DNA of 33,270 nucleotides from Bacillota bacterium. GTDB taxonomy: Bacteria > Bacillota > Clostridia > Acetivibrionales > DUMC01. The notes below the pieces were generated by a model that made no database searches, was not told where the DNA came from, and saw only the letters and a program-made list of their open reading frames with translations. Numbering within the stretch: the stretch's first letter is position 1; every line of letters starts with the position of its first letter. The stretch spans positions 1-33,270 of the forward strand of contig JABUEW010000038.1 in assembly GCA_013314855.1 (NCBI GenBank). Reading direction: 5' to 3'. The translations under genes were made by a program, and so were the position numbers. Below are positions 8,438 through 16,499 of the stretch, piece by piece.

Positions 8438-8571
8438 ATTTTATTATATCCGGACGGTTTATACATATACACCTCTGTCAATTTACAATGCTATATTCTA
8501 ATAAACTCATAGTGATAAATGTAATTGCATATAATTGATAAAATTATATCTATAATAATTTACTAAAGTAA

Positions 8572-8601
8572 TTGTCTTGTTATATTAATAACTGTTAAAA
8601 T
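8572..8601 (+). promoter_or_regulatory. probable promoter for the second MATE gene
   Basis: TTGTCT (8572-8577) is followed after 18 bases by TAAAAT (8596-8601) with a TG one base before it (extended -10). The start codon is about 50 bases downstream. Confidence 0.45.
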
Positions 8602-8650
8602 ATAAGTTAATGCTTTTATTTTTTATTAATTTGAGGAGTGAAACCATAAA

Positions 8651-10015
8651 ATGTTGAAAGATATGACAAAAGGTTCAGAAACAAAACATATACTTGTGTT
8701 TGCCATACCGATGTTTATAGGAAACATATTTCAGCAGCTTTACAATATGGTTGATGCAGTTGTTGTAGGAAGATTTATTGGAAAGGATGCACTTGCAGCA
8801 GTAGGAACCAGCTCCCCTGTTATATTTCTACTGGTTGCCCTGGTAATGGGATTATCCATAGGGGCATCTGTTATCATTTCACAACTTTATGGTGCAGGAG
8901 ATTTAAAAAAATTAAAGCGTGCAGTATCAACGGCATACATATTTCTTTTAATAAGCGGAGCAATAATTACTTTAATGGGGTTATTATCTTCACGAGGCCT
9001 CCTGATACTCTTACAAACGCCTAAAGAGATTTTTAACGATGCAGCGGCATACTTAAATATTTTTTTTAGCGGATTAATATTCACATTTGTTTATAATGCT
9101 ATATCGGCAATATTGCGAGGGCTTGGCGACTCCAAAACACCGCTATACTTTCTCATTACTTCTTCATTATTAAATGTTGGTCTTGATGTTTTGTTTGTTG
9201 CGGTATTCGGAATGGGTGTTGCGGGTGCTGCATGGGCAACTGTTATATCCCAGGGCGTATCTGCCATACTATGTTTAATATATGTATATGCAAGGGTAGA
9301 ATTACTGAGAATACTTCCTAAAGATATGGTGTTTGATAAGGATTTGTTTATCAAATCCGTAAAGCTCGGTATTCCCGGATCAATTCAACAAACGGTAGTT
9401 TCTGTCAGCATGATGGCTCTTCAGGGGCTTGTAAATTCCTATGGAAGTGTAACTATGGCTGCATATACGGCTGCGTCAAGAATTGACTCAATTGCTATGA
9501 TGCCAATTATGAACCTGGGACTTGCCTCAACAACTTTTACCGCTCAGAATATCGGAGCCGGAGAGTTGAAACGTGTAAGGCGCGGTTACAGGCGCTCACT
9601 AGCTATGGTAACTATTTGCTGCATAATAACATCGGCAATTATTTTATCATTTGGTCCAAACCTTATGTCTATTTTTATCGATTCCAAAGAGGTTGAAGTT
9701 ATTACCCAGGGAAACGATTACATTACAGTCGTATCTTTCTTTTATATACTAATGGGCGTAATGTTCGTCACAAACGGTGTTCTTCGTGGTAGCGGTGATA
9801 TGATCGTATCAATGGCAAGTACCCTTACCAGCCTTGGAATAAGAATAATAGCTGCCTATATCCTATCATCCGTAGAGACCATAGGGTATAAAGGTATATG
9901 GTGGTCAATACCTATAGGTTGGCTTGTAGGAGCAACTATAGCAATTATACGTTATAAAAGCGGAAAATGGGTGGAGAAAAGGGTGGTGAAAAGGCCGACG
10001 TTTGAAGCCTCATAA
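8651..10015 (+). CDS. MATE family efflux transporter
   Basis: A 454-residue, twelve-helix MATE exporter of standard length. Family blocks include FAIPMFIGNIFQQLYNMVDA near residues 22-41, GRFIGKDALAAVGTSSP near 47-63, ILRGLGDSKTPLYF near 156-169 and a matching VLRGSGDMIVSMAS in the second half. GAGGAG lies 12 bases upstream of the ATG. It differs clearly from the MATE protein at 4270 (no N-terminal extension, different helix sequences), so the two are distinct paralogues and not a recent duplication. It ends 34 bases from the converging ABC permease gene. The substrate is unknown, commonly cationic drugs or metabolites. Confidence 0.93.
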   Translation: MLKDMTKGSETKHILVFAIPMFIGNIFQQLYNMVDAVVVGRFIGKDALAAVGTSSPVIFLLVALVMGLSIGASVIISQLYGAGDLKKLKRAVSTAYIFLLISGAIITLMGLLSSRGLLILLQTPKEIFNDAAAYLNIFFSGLIFTFVYNAISAILRGLGDSKTPLYFLITSSLLNVGLDVLFVAVFGMGVAGAAWATVISQGVSAILCLIYVYARVELLRILPKDMVFDKDLFIKSVKLGIPGSIQQTVVSVSMMALQGLVNSYGSVTMAAYTAASRIDSIAMMPIMNLGLASTTFTAQNIGAGELKRVRRGYRRSLAMVTICCIITSAIILSFGPNLMSIFIDSKEVEVITQGNDYITVVSFFYILMGVMFVTNGVLRGSGDMIVSMASTLTSLGIRIIAAYILSSVETIGYKGIWWSIPIGWLVGATIAIIRYKSGKWVEKRVVKRPTFEAS

Positions 10016-10049
10016 CTCTTATTGTGAAGCACATTCTCACCCTTAAAAT

Positions 10050-10874
10050 CTATAGCTCCTGTTTTGAGAAAATTATAACAGATGATACTATACAAATAAC
10101 TGTCAGCAGTACTGTAATGGTAAGAGATATAGTAATATCCGATATGCCCTTTGTTCCCAAAATCATGTCCACATTCCATGATGAAAGGGCAATTGGAGAA
10201 TATTTTACAGTTTTAGGTACGGCACCGATTGCAAACATTAATGCCAAAACTCCGAAAGTCAGTACAGCAGGTATATAGAAAGAATTGCCAATTAAACCTG
10301 TTAAAGTGGATACAGACAATAAGAATACGACAAACAGCCAGAAGCTGAACATTGAAATCATAAAGTTTTGGGGGTTTTGTCCGGGGAACAGGTATTCAGT
10401 ATACCCATAGAAAACTATAACAGATACAGCAAAAGCTATTGTCCATAATAATACCGATGCAATAAACTTTGATACTACAAATGTCTTGCGGGATAATCCC
10501 TTTGATAATATCAATATTGCAGTCCCCTTTATTTTTTCTTGAGTAATGCTGCCTGAAAACACGAGAATTATAACAATAAGGCTTACCTGCGACATGTTTT
10601 TGAAGAATTGAGCATAAGCATCTGCAAATGTAGGTTCAGGCATTTTAATCTCAAATCCTACATCTATGGATTTGAATATTTCCGGCATTAATTTTGCAAG
10701 CAGCGGGCTGCTCATCCCAAATAGCAATAGCACAGAAAAAAGTACAATAATCCTATAATTACGCCATTGCTCCATAAGCTCTTTTTTTATAAAAACAATA
10801 AAAGTATTTATTTCATTCATCTTATTTATCGCACTCCTCACTATGCTTGCTGTTAATACACTATTATTATTCAT
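10050..10874 (-). CDS. ABC-2 type transporter permease (YxlG-like)
   Basis: An ABC-2 permease of up to 274 residues with about six hydrophobic helices, after a cytosolic N-terminus (FIVFIKKELMEQWRNYR), as is typical of the NosY/YxlG group. VFSGSITQEKIKGTAILILSKGLSRKTFVVSKF is the characteristic cytosolic loop after helix 2. The ATG at 10874 overlaps the ATPase stop as ATGA, favouring coupling. An internal ATG at 10820 has GAGGAG 13 bases upstream and gives a start at the family's usual position. Either may be used. It should pair with the ATPase encoded by 10871-11792, but that gene is frameshifted, so the exporter may not work here. Confidence 0.88.
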   Translation of the reverse strand: MNNNSVLTASIVRSAINKMNEINTFIVFIKKELMEQWRNYRIIVLFSVLLLFGMSSPLLAKLMPEIFKSIDVGFEIKMPEPTFADAYAQFFKNMSQVSLIVIILVFSGSITQEKIKGTAILILSKGLSRKTFVVSKFIASVLLWTIAFAVSVIVFYGYTEYLFPGQNPQNFMISMFSFWLFVVFLLSVSTLTGLIGNSFYIPAVLTFGVLALMFAIGAVPKTVKYSPIALSSWNVDMILGTKGISDITISLTITVLLTVICIVSSVIIFSKQEL

Positions 10875-11792
10875 TGTCTTATTACTCTCAGAAATATTTG
10901 CTCCAAATCAGGTTCAAGAACCTCGAATTTTATTAAAGAAAGATTGTTTTCAGCAAGGATTTTACAAATTTTATTTCCGGTTTTGACTGCATCATGCGTT
11001 ACAATTCTTATCATGTTATCTTTTATAACAGCACTTGCTACTTCTCCGGTTTTTAGAAGCTCATCTGTAACAATATTGTTTTTATCCGATTCATAAATTT
11101 GCACGGCAATAGATTCGCTGGCATAGGTTTCTTTTAAATGAGACAATTTCCCTTCAACAATCAAATTGCCGTTATGCAAAATACCTATACTGTCACAGAC
11201 TCGTTCCACATCAGCCAGAATATGGGTTGAAAAAACTATGGTGGTTTTATTGCGCAATGTCTTTAAGATGTCCAGGATTTCTTTCCTGCCCGCAAGGGTC
11301 CAGGGCAGAGGTCGGCTCATCACATAAAAGCAATTTTGGATCGTTTATAAGTGCCTGTGCAATTCCAAGTCTTTGCTTCATTCCCCTGGAAAACCCTTTT
11401 ATCCTGCGATTTACACCTTCTAATCCCACAACATGCAAAAGATCATTTATCTTCCTAGCTGTATCAGCCGGTTTCATTCCGCATATCCTTCCACATAGCA
11501 TTAAATATTCTTTAGGCGTCATAAAGCCGTAGAATTCAGGTACATCGGGCAAAAAACCGATATCTTTGTTAACCGAAGTGTTACCGAAGCGGACCTCCTT
11601 ACCGCATACCCTGATGTTACCGCTGTCGGGTTTAATCATACCGATGATCATTTTAATTGTTGTTGTTTTACCTGCACCGTTTTGGCCTAAAAACCCAAAT
11701 ACCGTGTTTTGAGCAACTTTCATATTGAGGTTCTTGATAACTTCAAGCTTCCCGAAGCTCTTGTTGAGGTTGTTTATTTCAAGTACATTCAT
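10871..11792 (-). pseudogene. ABC transporter ATP-binding protein, split by a one-base frameshift (YxlF-like)
   Basis: Together two frames encode one ATPase of about 307 residues. The first (11247-11792) has Walker A GQNGAGKTT, the signature GFSRGMKQRLGIAQAL and Walker B LLLCDEPTSALDP. It then runs out of frame for 15 residues. Homology resumes at once in another frame as AGRKEILDILKTLRNK, then the switch histidine in FSTHILADVERVCD and a normal C-terminal domain. One extra base in the AA pair at 11294-11295 (plus-strand letters) accounts for the break. The truncated product would lack the H-loop. The order small membrane protein, ATPase, permease matches Bacillus yxlE-yxlF-yxlG. Either a recent mutation or a sequencing error is possible. 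Confidence 0.88.
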
Positions 11793-11992
11793 TATTCGTC
11801 AGCCTTTCCTATTGTAAAATATAAAATAGGACCAATAATGTTTATAAGTACAACTATTAATACCCACATAACAGTATTTCCAAATCTGAATTTTTTGTTT
11901 TTCAGGATGTGGATAAGCGATGCAATTAGTAACGCTAATTGTAAAAATAATATGGGAATAAAAAAAGGCAAATATTCTTTAATTATATTCAC
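11792..11992 (-). CDS. small PLDc_N-type membrane protein (YxlE-like)
   Basis: A 66-residue protein with two hydrophobic helices (about residues 9-29 and 40-61) joined by a short basic loop (KNKKFRFGN). The second helix contains VLINIIGPILYFTIGK, the hallmark of the phospholipase D/cardiolipin synthase N-terminal domain (PLDc_N). Such small proteins often stand before an ABC-2 exporter; Bacillus YxlE is the model. The start is GTG with AGGGGG eight bases upstream. The stop overlaps the ATPase start by one base, so the three genes are an operon. It probably modulates the exporter or an associated regulator; the mechanism is unknown. Confidence 0.8.
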   Translation of the reverse strand: MNIIKEYLPFFIPILFLQLALLIASLIHILKNKKFRFGNTVMWVLIVVLINIIGPILYFTIGKADE

Positions 11993-12025
11993 AATATATA
12001 CCCCCTCTGTCTCTTTGCAGTTTTC

Positions 12026-12066
12026 ATACTACTATTATCTCCCTTGATACTACTATTATCTCCCTT
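12026..12066. repeat. two-copy 21-base tandem duplication
   Basis: The 20-base string at 12026-12045 recurs exactly at 12047-12066, a tandem repeat of period 21. The upstream copy on the minus strand contains the GH2 stop codon (12056-12058). Each copy carries AAGGGAG on the minus strand, resembling a ribosome binding site. It lies in the 63-base gap before the small membrane protein gene and looks like a slippage duplication. Confidence 0.85.
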
Positions 12067-13807
12067 TATTTATAGCCTTTATCTTATCCGGATTAAACTT
12101 GGGCTTTCTGTCATAAGTCATAAGACCATTTACCTCTTGCTGCACGTCAGTAAGCTGCGTATAGCAAAAGCCACATATATAATCTATCGACATAATGGCA
12201 TGGGTTATCTTGGCAAAACGTTCTAAAAACTCCTCTTCATCTTTCACCTTTTTGCCGTAACCCCAGCCCTCATCTGATGCAAAGGCTATACCACCATACT
12301 CAGTAATGAGTACAGGCTGTCCTTGATAACTATAGCCTTGGGCAAATATGAACCTGCCTGATGGGGTCGCTTTTATCGCCTTGTCTTTATCGGTATAGGC
12401 TTTTATGAAATCATCACCATCTGCGCGATAATCATGTATAGTACACAAATCGGTATCGGTATGTTCCCAACCGTCATTAGATATTACCAATCTCGTTGCA
12501 TCCAAGGAGCGTATCATGTTAACTACAGCTACTGTATGGCACTGTTGCTGCTTATTTACAAATACATTAGGTACACCCCAGGACTCATTAAACGGTGTCC
12601 AGGCTATAATGCAAGGATGATTGTAATCCCTGTTTATAATTTCCTGCCATTCCTTCATGTATATATTGGCCGCTCCAGGACTATATTCATAGTAAGAAGC
12701 CATCTCTCCCCATATCAGAAGACCCAGCTTATCGCACCAGTATAGGTATATGGGGTCCTCCACTTTCTGGTGCTTACGTACACCGTTGTAGCCAAAGGCT
12801 TTGGTCATCTTTATATCATTTATCAAAGCCTCTTCATCCGGAGCTGTAAGGTTTGACTTGGGAAAATAACCCTGGTCCAATATGAGTTTTTGATAGTAAG
12901 GGTGATTATTCAGTAGTACTTTACCATCCTTGACCGATACCTTACGCATACCAAAATAACTTGATACATGATCAACTTCATTACCATTCACATCAAATAA
13001 TGTAAATTCTATGTCATATAGATTAGGATTTTCTGGGCTCCACAGTTTTAGTTCTCTTTCAAAAGCATAGCTTACTGCACTTGTTTCAAACCTGACACAG
13101 GGCTGAAAACAACGCGTTGAAATTGAGGAAATAGGTATACCTGCAAAGGATATATCGGTTTTTAAGGTATAACCCGTAGCCTGACAACTAAGCTGCGCTT
13201 CAATATGTACCATACCTTTATCTATATCAGGAGTTAAGCGAATGCCCGTTATATTAACTTCGTTTACAGGTTCCAGCCATACCGTTTGCCATATACCTGA
13301 GGTGCGGTTATACCAACATCCAAAAGGTTCATTCATCCATGTCTGTTTGCCACGGGCTTGCTGACGATCTGTAGCTATATCATCGGCTTTCACTACTATT
13401 TCATCACTGCCATCCCATTTAAGTGCGTAGGTTATATCAAAGCTAAATGGCGTGTGCCCACCTATATGACTACCCATATAAACATCATTGATCCATACTT
13501 TGGCATGGTAATCTACAGCACCAAACCGCAGCATTATCCTCCGACCATTCCAACTCTTCGGTACTTGCATTTTGCGCCTATACCATATGTGGTCATGGCG
13601 GGATGTATCACCTATGCCACTCATCTCGCTTTCAAAGCAGAAAGGTACTTTAATAACACGGGAGAAGCTATGCTCCTTCTCATACCACCTATTTTTTTCA
13701 CCTATATCATCGTCATCAAATTCGAACTCCCATAAGCCGTTTAGATTAAGCCAATCCTTCCTGACAAAGTCCGGACGTGGATATTCCGGTCTGGGTACAT
13801 TTGACAT
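12056..13807 (-). CDS. glycoside hydrolase family 2 protein (beta-glucuronidase/beta-galactosidase type)
   Basis: A 583-residue retaining GH2 glycosidase. Domain order: jelly-roll sugar-binding domain (about 1-180, WLNLNGLWEFEF and IWYRRKMQVP), immunoglobulin-like domain (about 181-290) and a TIM barrel. The acid/base is E408 in AWTPFNESWG and the nucleophile is E503 in VLITEYGG. The protein ends soon after the barrel, so it lacks the extra C-terminal domains of large beta-galactosidases. There is no signal peptide, hence a cytoplasmic enzyme acting on imported oligosaccharides. AAGGAGG stands at the ideal distance before the ATG. It is the last gene of the kinase-regulator-URO-D-GH2 set, 70 bases after the URO-D gene. 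Linked lyase-family genes make a glucuronidase-like activity plausible; exact specificity cannot be read. Confidence 0.93.
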   Translation of the reverse strand: MSNVPRPEYPRPDFVRKDWLNLNGLWEFEFDDDDIGEKNRWYEKEHSFSRVIKVPFCFESEMSGIGDTSRHDHIWYRRKMQVPKSWNGRRIMLRFGAVDYHAKVWINDVYMGSHIGGHTPFSFDITYALKWDGSDEIVVKADDIATDRQQARGKQTWMNEPFGCWYNRTSGIWQTVWLEPVNEVNITGIRLTPDIDKGMVHIEAQLSCQATGYTLKTDISFAGIPISSISTRCFQPCVRFETSAVSYAFERELKLWSPENPNLYDIEFTLFDVNGNEVDHVSSYFGMRKVSVKDGKVLLNNHPYYQKLILDQGYFPKSNLTAPDEEALINDIKMTKAFGYNGVRKHQKVEDPIYLYWCDKLGLLIWGEMASYYEYSPGAANIYMKEWQEIINRDYNHPCIIAWTPFNESWGVPNVFVNKQQQCHTVAVVNMIRSLDATRLVISNDGWEHTDTDLCTIHDYRADGDDFIKAYTDKDKAIKATPSGRFIFAQGYSYQGQPVLITEYGGIAFASDEGWGYGKKVKDEEEFLERFAKITHAIMSIDYICGFCYTQLTDVQQEVNGLMTYDRKPKFNPDKIKAINKGR

Positions 13808-13877
13808 AATAAATTCCTCCTTTTGTAGATTTTTATTTTATCTCGAATAAAACTATATTAATTCTTTTTATTGAAAC

Positions 13878-14855
13878 TTAAGACTTAGCATTAAGATACT
13901 CTCTTATAGCAATAACATTTTCAGGAGGAGTATTATAGGGAAGCACGCCGGTACCAACAACAAACTTATCATACCCGTTAATTTTTTGAAGCATGATTTC
14001 AAGCTGCCTTATTATCTCCTCCTTAGGTCCCCTTTCCACGAGTTTAGGGTCTATGTTTCCCCTTATGGTCATATTCCTTTCCTTTGCTTTTTCAACAAAA
14101 TATTTTATGTCTGCTTTGTAATCCGATATTAGCAATGTTGTGCCGGTTTCCAGCATATCGTCCAGAATTGTCAATGTATCTCCGCCGATGACAAGGGGGA
14201 CATACAATACTCCAAGATTCTTTATATGGGTTATAAGCTCCTTTTCATAAGGCGCTACAAAATTCCTATAAATTCCGGGAGATACCAAGGGAGGCGCAGC
14301 CCATGATTCAAATAAAGTTACTCCGAGCCCCCTTTTAATTATCTCTTTGCAATATTCTTTTTGGAAGGCCAAGATTTTTTCAAGTAAAAGATGCACTGTT
14401 TCTTCATTATCAATACAATCCGTTATAAGCTTTTCAAAACCCGTAAGTTCGGCACAAATAGAAAATGGTCCCGATATACCTATACTTACATTCACATAAC
14501 TCCCTATCCTCTTCTTTACTCTTTCAGCAGCATTAAGAACCATTCCAATACGGCCTTTTTCAGTAGAAAAGGTTATTGCTTCCATATGGTATTCTTCCGA
14601 AAATGGGTGAAATATTACTCCAGGTATGGAATTATCCTCATGAAACTTTACCTCGCATCCCAAAGCCTCAGCTTCTATGTTATATACATCAATTCCCACA
14701 GTAACAGCATCATGTTTATATAATAAATAAGACTGGACCTGGGCTTCTTCCAATAACTCTTCACTTAGCGCTGTTTCACTGGGCGTCCTGTTTATTATTC
14801 TAGCACTGTGTTCGAATATTGTCGGAATAAAAGGTATCTTTCTACTTGTATGCAC
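13878..14855 (-). CDS. URO-D superfamily protein, zinc site degenerate
   Basis: A 325-residue TIM-barrel protein of the URO-D superfamily, nearest in layout to MtaA/CmuA-type methyltransferases. Recognisable blocks are ISGPFSICAELTGFE (127-141), YVPLVIGGDT (218-227), RGNIDP (265-270) and VGTGVLPYNTPPEN (300-313). In MtaA the zinc is held by His-x-Cys and a distant Cys. Here the first site reads LVIGG and the second has Thr302 in place of Cys, so the known metal site is lost. The start is GTG with GGAGG seven bases upstream. It sits 24 bases after the response regulator gene and before GH2, within one operon, so it probably serves the glycan pathway. The reaction is unknown. Confidence 0.85.
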   Translation of the reverse strand: MHTSRKIPFIPTIFEHSARIINRTPSETALSEELLEEAQVQSYLLYKHDAVTVGIDVYNIEAEALGCEVKFHEDNSIPGVIFHPFSEEYHMEAITFSTEKGRIGMVLNAAERVKKRIGSYVNVSIGISGPFSICAELTGFEKLITDCIDNEETVHLLLEKILAFQKEYCKEIIKRGLGVTLFESWAAPPLVSPGIYRNFVAPYEKELITHIKNLGVLYVPLVIGGDTLTILDDMLETGTTLLISDYKADIKYFVEKAKERNMTIRGNIDPKLVERGPKEEIIRQLEIMLQKINGYDKFVVGTGVLPYNTPPENVIAIREYLNAKS

Positions 14856-14879
14856 AAAACTGCCTCCTTCACTTCAATC

Positions 14880-16499
14880 TCACAACAACTGCCTATATTC
14901 TGTCGGCGATACGCCGAAGAATTTTTTGAAGGTCCTTGCAAAATGACCTACATCCTTATAGCTGAGCATATTCGCTATTTCATAAACTTTATTATTGCTG
15001 TTTCTTAAAAGAAGTTTTGCTTCGCTCATTTTTACCTTTATCACATATTCAACAAACGGCTCTCCCGTTTCCTGTTTGAAAATTTTACTCAAATAATTGG
15101 GATGTATCATTAAGTAATCAGCAACTTTCATTAAAGTAATATCGTTATATATATTCTTACTAATATATTCAATTGCCAGTTTGACTAAAAACCCGTTATG
15201 GCTCTTATTTTTTTCTCTTAATTCTTCAGCTGCCTCATCAAAACATTTAATAATATAATCTTCTAATTCATTGATGGTCTGTAAATTTTGAAGTGTGTTT
15301 ATTAGACCTCCTTCATTGTCAAATAGCATGTTAATATTTATATCCAATACAAACATAATTTTCATAATGAAAAAGGATACAAGAAATATAAGATGGTCCT
15401 TCTCCTGTATATTGCTTTTAATTGATTCATGTAATGCTTCAGTAATTTCCTTTAAAATTATTACCATACTTTCCCTGTTATCTGACTTTATGGCCAATAT
15501 CAAATCATCTTCACAGTTTTTAAGAGTATCAAGAAATTTATTTTTTGCAGCTTTTTCTTTTAGGTTTGCATATACAGATTCTACAGGAATAACCAAATTT
15601 TTGCCAAGGATCATTTTATATTCAATAGCATCTAATGCTTCTTTATATGATACAGAAATTTTATCTTTGTTTTTATAAATGTTTCCAATCCCTATAGTCA
15701 CTGATATTCCAATAGTGCTATTTACCCGTCCAATAATAGTTTCACACTTCTTTTTTAAAATATTTCGAGAGATATTTTCCCCACAAATAAGAAGTCCAAT
15801 CCTATCATCAAGGTTAAATGTATAAGACTTACAGCCATTTCCCATAACAGCTTCGGAAATGCTCATAACCGCAGCTTTATACAAGCTCTCATCATAAACA
15901 TCCAATTCACTTGCATAGTCCGGACGCACTTCAGGTTCTAATACACAAATAACATATTGGGGGCCACTTAAGTTTATATTTAGAAATTTAGACTTTTTCT
16001 CAATTTCAGCAGGATTTATTTTTTTCCCACTAACCAGCTGAGTAAAAAAGTTGTCCCTCAATATGGAAATATTTTCTTCTAACCTTTTTTGTATGTCCTC
16101 ATCCCGCTTAACTTTTTCCAGTTGCTCTTCAATTAGTCTTTTTGCTTCTAACACTTTTGTCAAAAGTTCATTATGGTCAATAGGTTTTAATATATAGCAA
16201 AAAGCATTAAGACTTACTGCGGTCTGAGCATAGTGGAAATCTTTATAACCACTTATTAGTATGACTTTGATATTAGAATATTTTTTATTAATAACATCAA
16301 GAAGTTCCAACCCATCCATATCAGACATTCGAATATCGGTAATTACAATATTTGGAGTATATTTCTCTATCATATCCAAAGCTTCATATCCACTCCCTGC
16401 AATACCGCAAATATTCACACCTACTTCTTCCCAATTAATTCCGTTTTTTATACCTTCTCTAATATGATACTCATCGTCAACAACCAGCATGTTGATCAT
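14880..16499 (-). CDS. AraC-type response regulator (YesN-like)
   Basis: A 539-residue two-component regulator. The receiver domain (about 1-120) has the acidic pair D8-D9, phosphoacceptor D55 in VITDIRMSDMDG, S83 in LISGYKDF and K105 in LKPID. A long central region (about 130-400) is typical of YesN proteins from sugar loci. The final 100 residues are an AraC DNA-binding domain (VADYLMIHPNYLSKIFKQETGEPF, then YEIANMLSYKDVGHFARTFKKFFGVSPTEYR). The start overlaps the stop of the kinase gene as ATGA, marking them as a cognate pair. The expected target is the promoter of the adjacent sugar-transport and lyase genes. Confidence 0.94.
   Translation of the reverse strand: MINMLVVDDEYHIREGIKNGINWEEVGVNICGIAGSGYEALDMIEKYTPNIVITDIRMSDMDGLELLDVINKKYSNIKVILISGYKDFHYAQTAVSLNAFCYILKPIDHNELLTKVLEAKRLIEEQLEKVKRDEDIQKRLEENISILRDNFFTQLVSGKKINPAEIEKKSKFLNINLSGPQYVICVLEPEVRPDYASELDVYDESLYKAAVMSISEAVMGNGCKSYTFNLDDRIGLLICGENISRNILKKKCETIIGRVNSTIGISVTIGIGNIYKNKDKISVSYKEALDAIEYKMILGKNLVIPVESVYANLKEKAAKNKFLDTLKNCEDDLILAIKSDNRESMVIILKEITEALHESIKSNIQEKDHLIFLVSFFIMKIMFVLDININMLFDNEGGLINTLQNLQTINELEDYIIKCFDEAAEELREKNKSHNGFLVKLAIEYISKNIYNDITLMKVADYLMIHPNYLSKIFKQETGEPFVEYVIKVKMSEAKLLLRNSNNKVYEIANMLSYKDVGHFARTFKKFFGVSPTEYRQLL

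Larger units (their letters stand above)
8305..8650. other. 346-base gap between URO-D and MATE genes
   Basis: This gap holds a protein-like 38-codon remnant on the minus strand (8321-8437) and a promoter for the MATE gene (8572-8601). The remaining sequence is very AT-rich. No strong terminator was seen after the URO-D gene, only a short CATAA/TTATG inverted repeat without a T-run. Confidence 0.5.

Noticed and set aside
11247-11323. Programmed ribosomal frameshift to make a full-length ABC ATPase
   Set aside because: No slippery heptamer, stimulatory stem or internal Shine-Dalgarno arrangement was evident, and this family is not known for recoding; mutation or sequencing error is simpler.
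13358-13735. 125-codon plus-strand frame inside the GH2 gene
   Set aside because: The minus-strand GH2 reading has full domain and catalytic-residue support; this frame has none.
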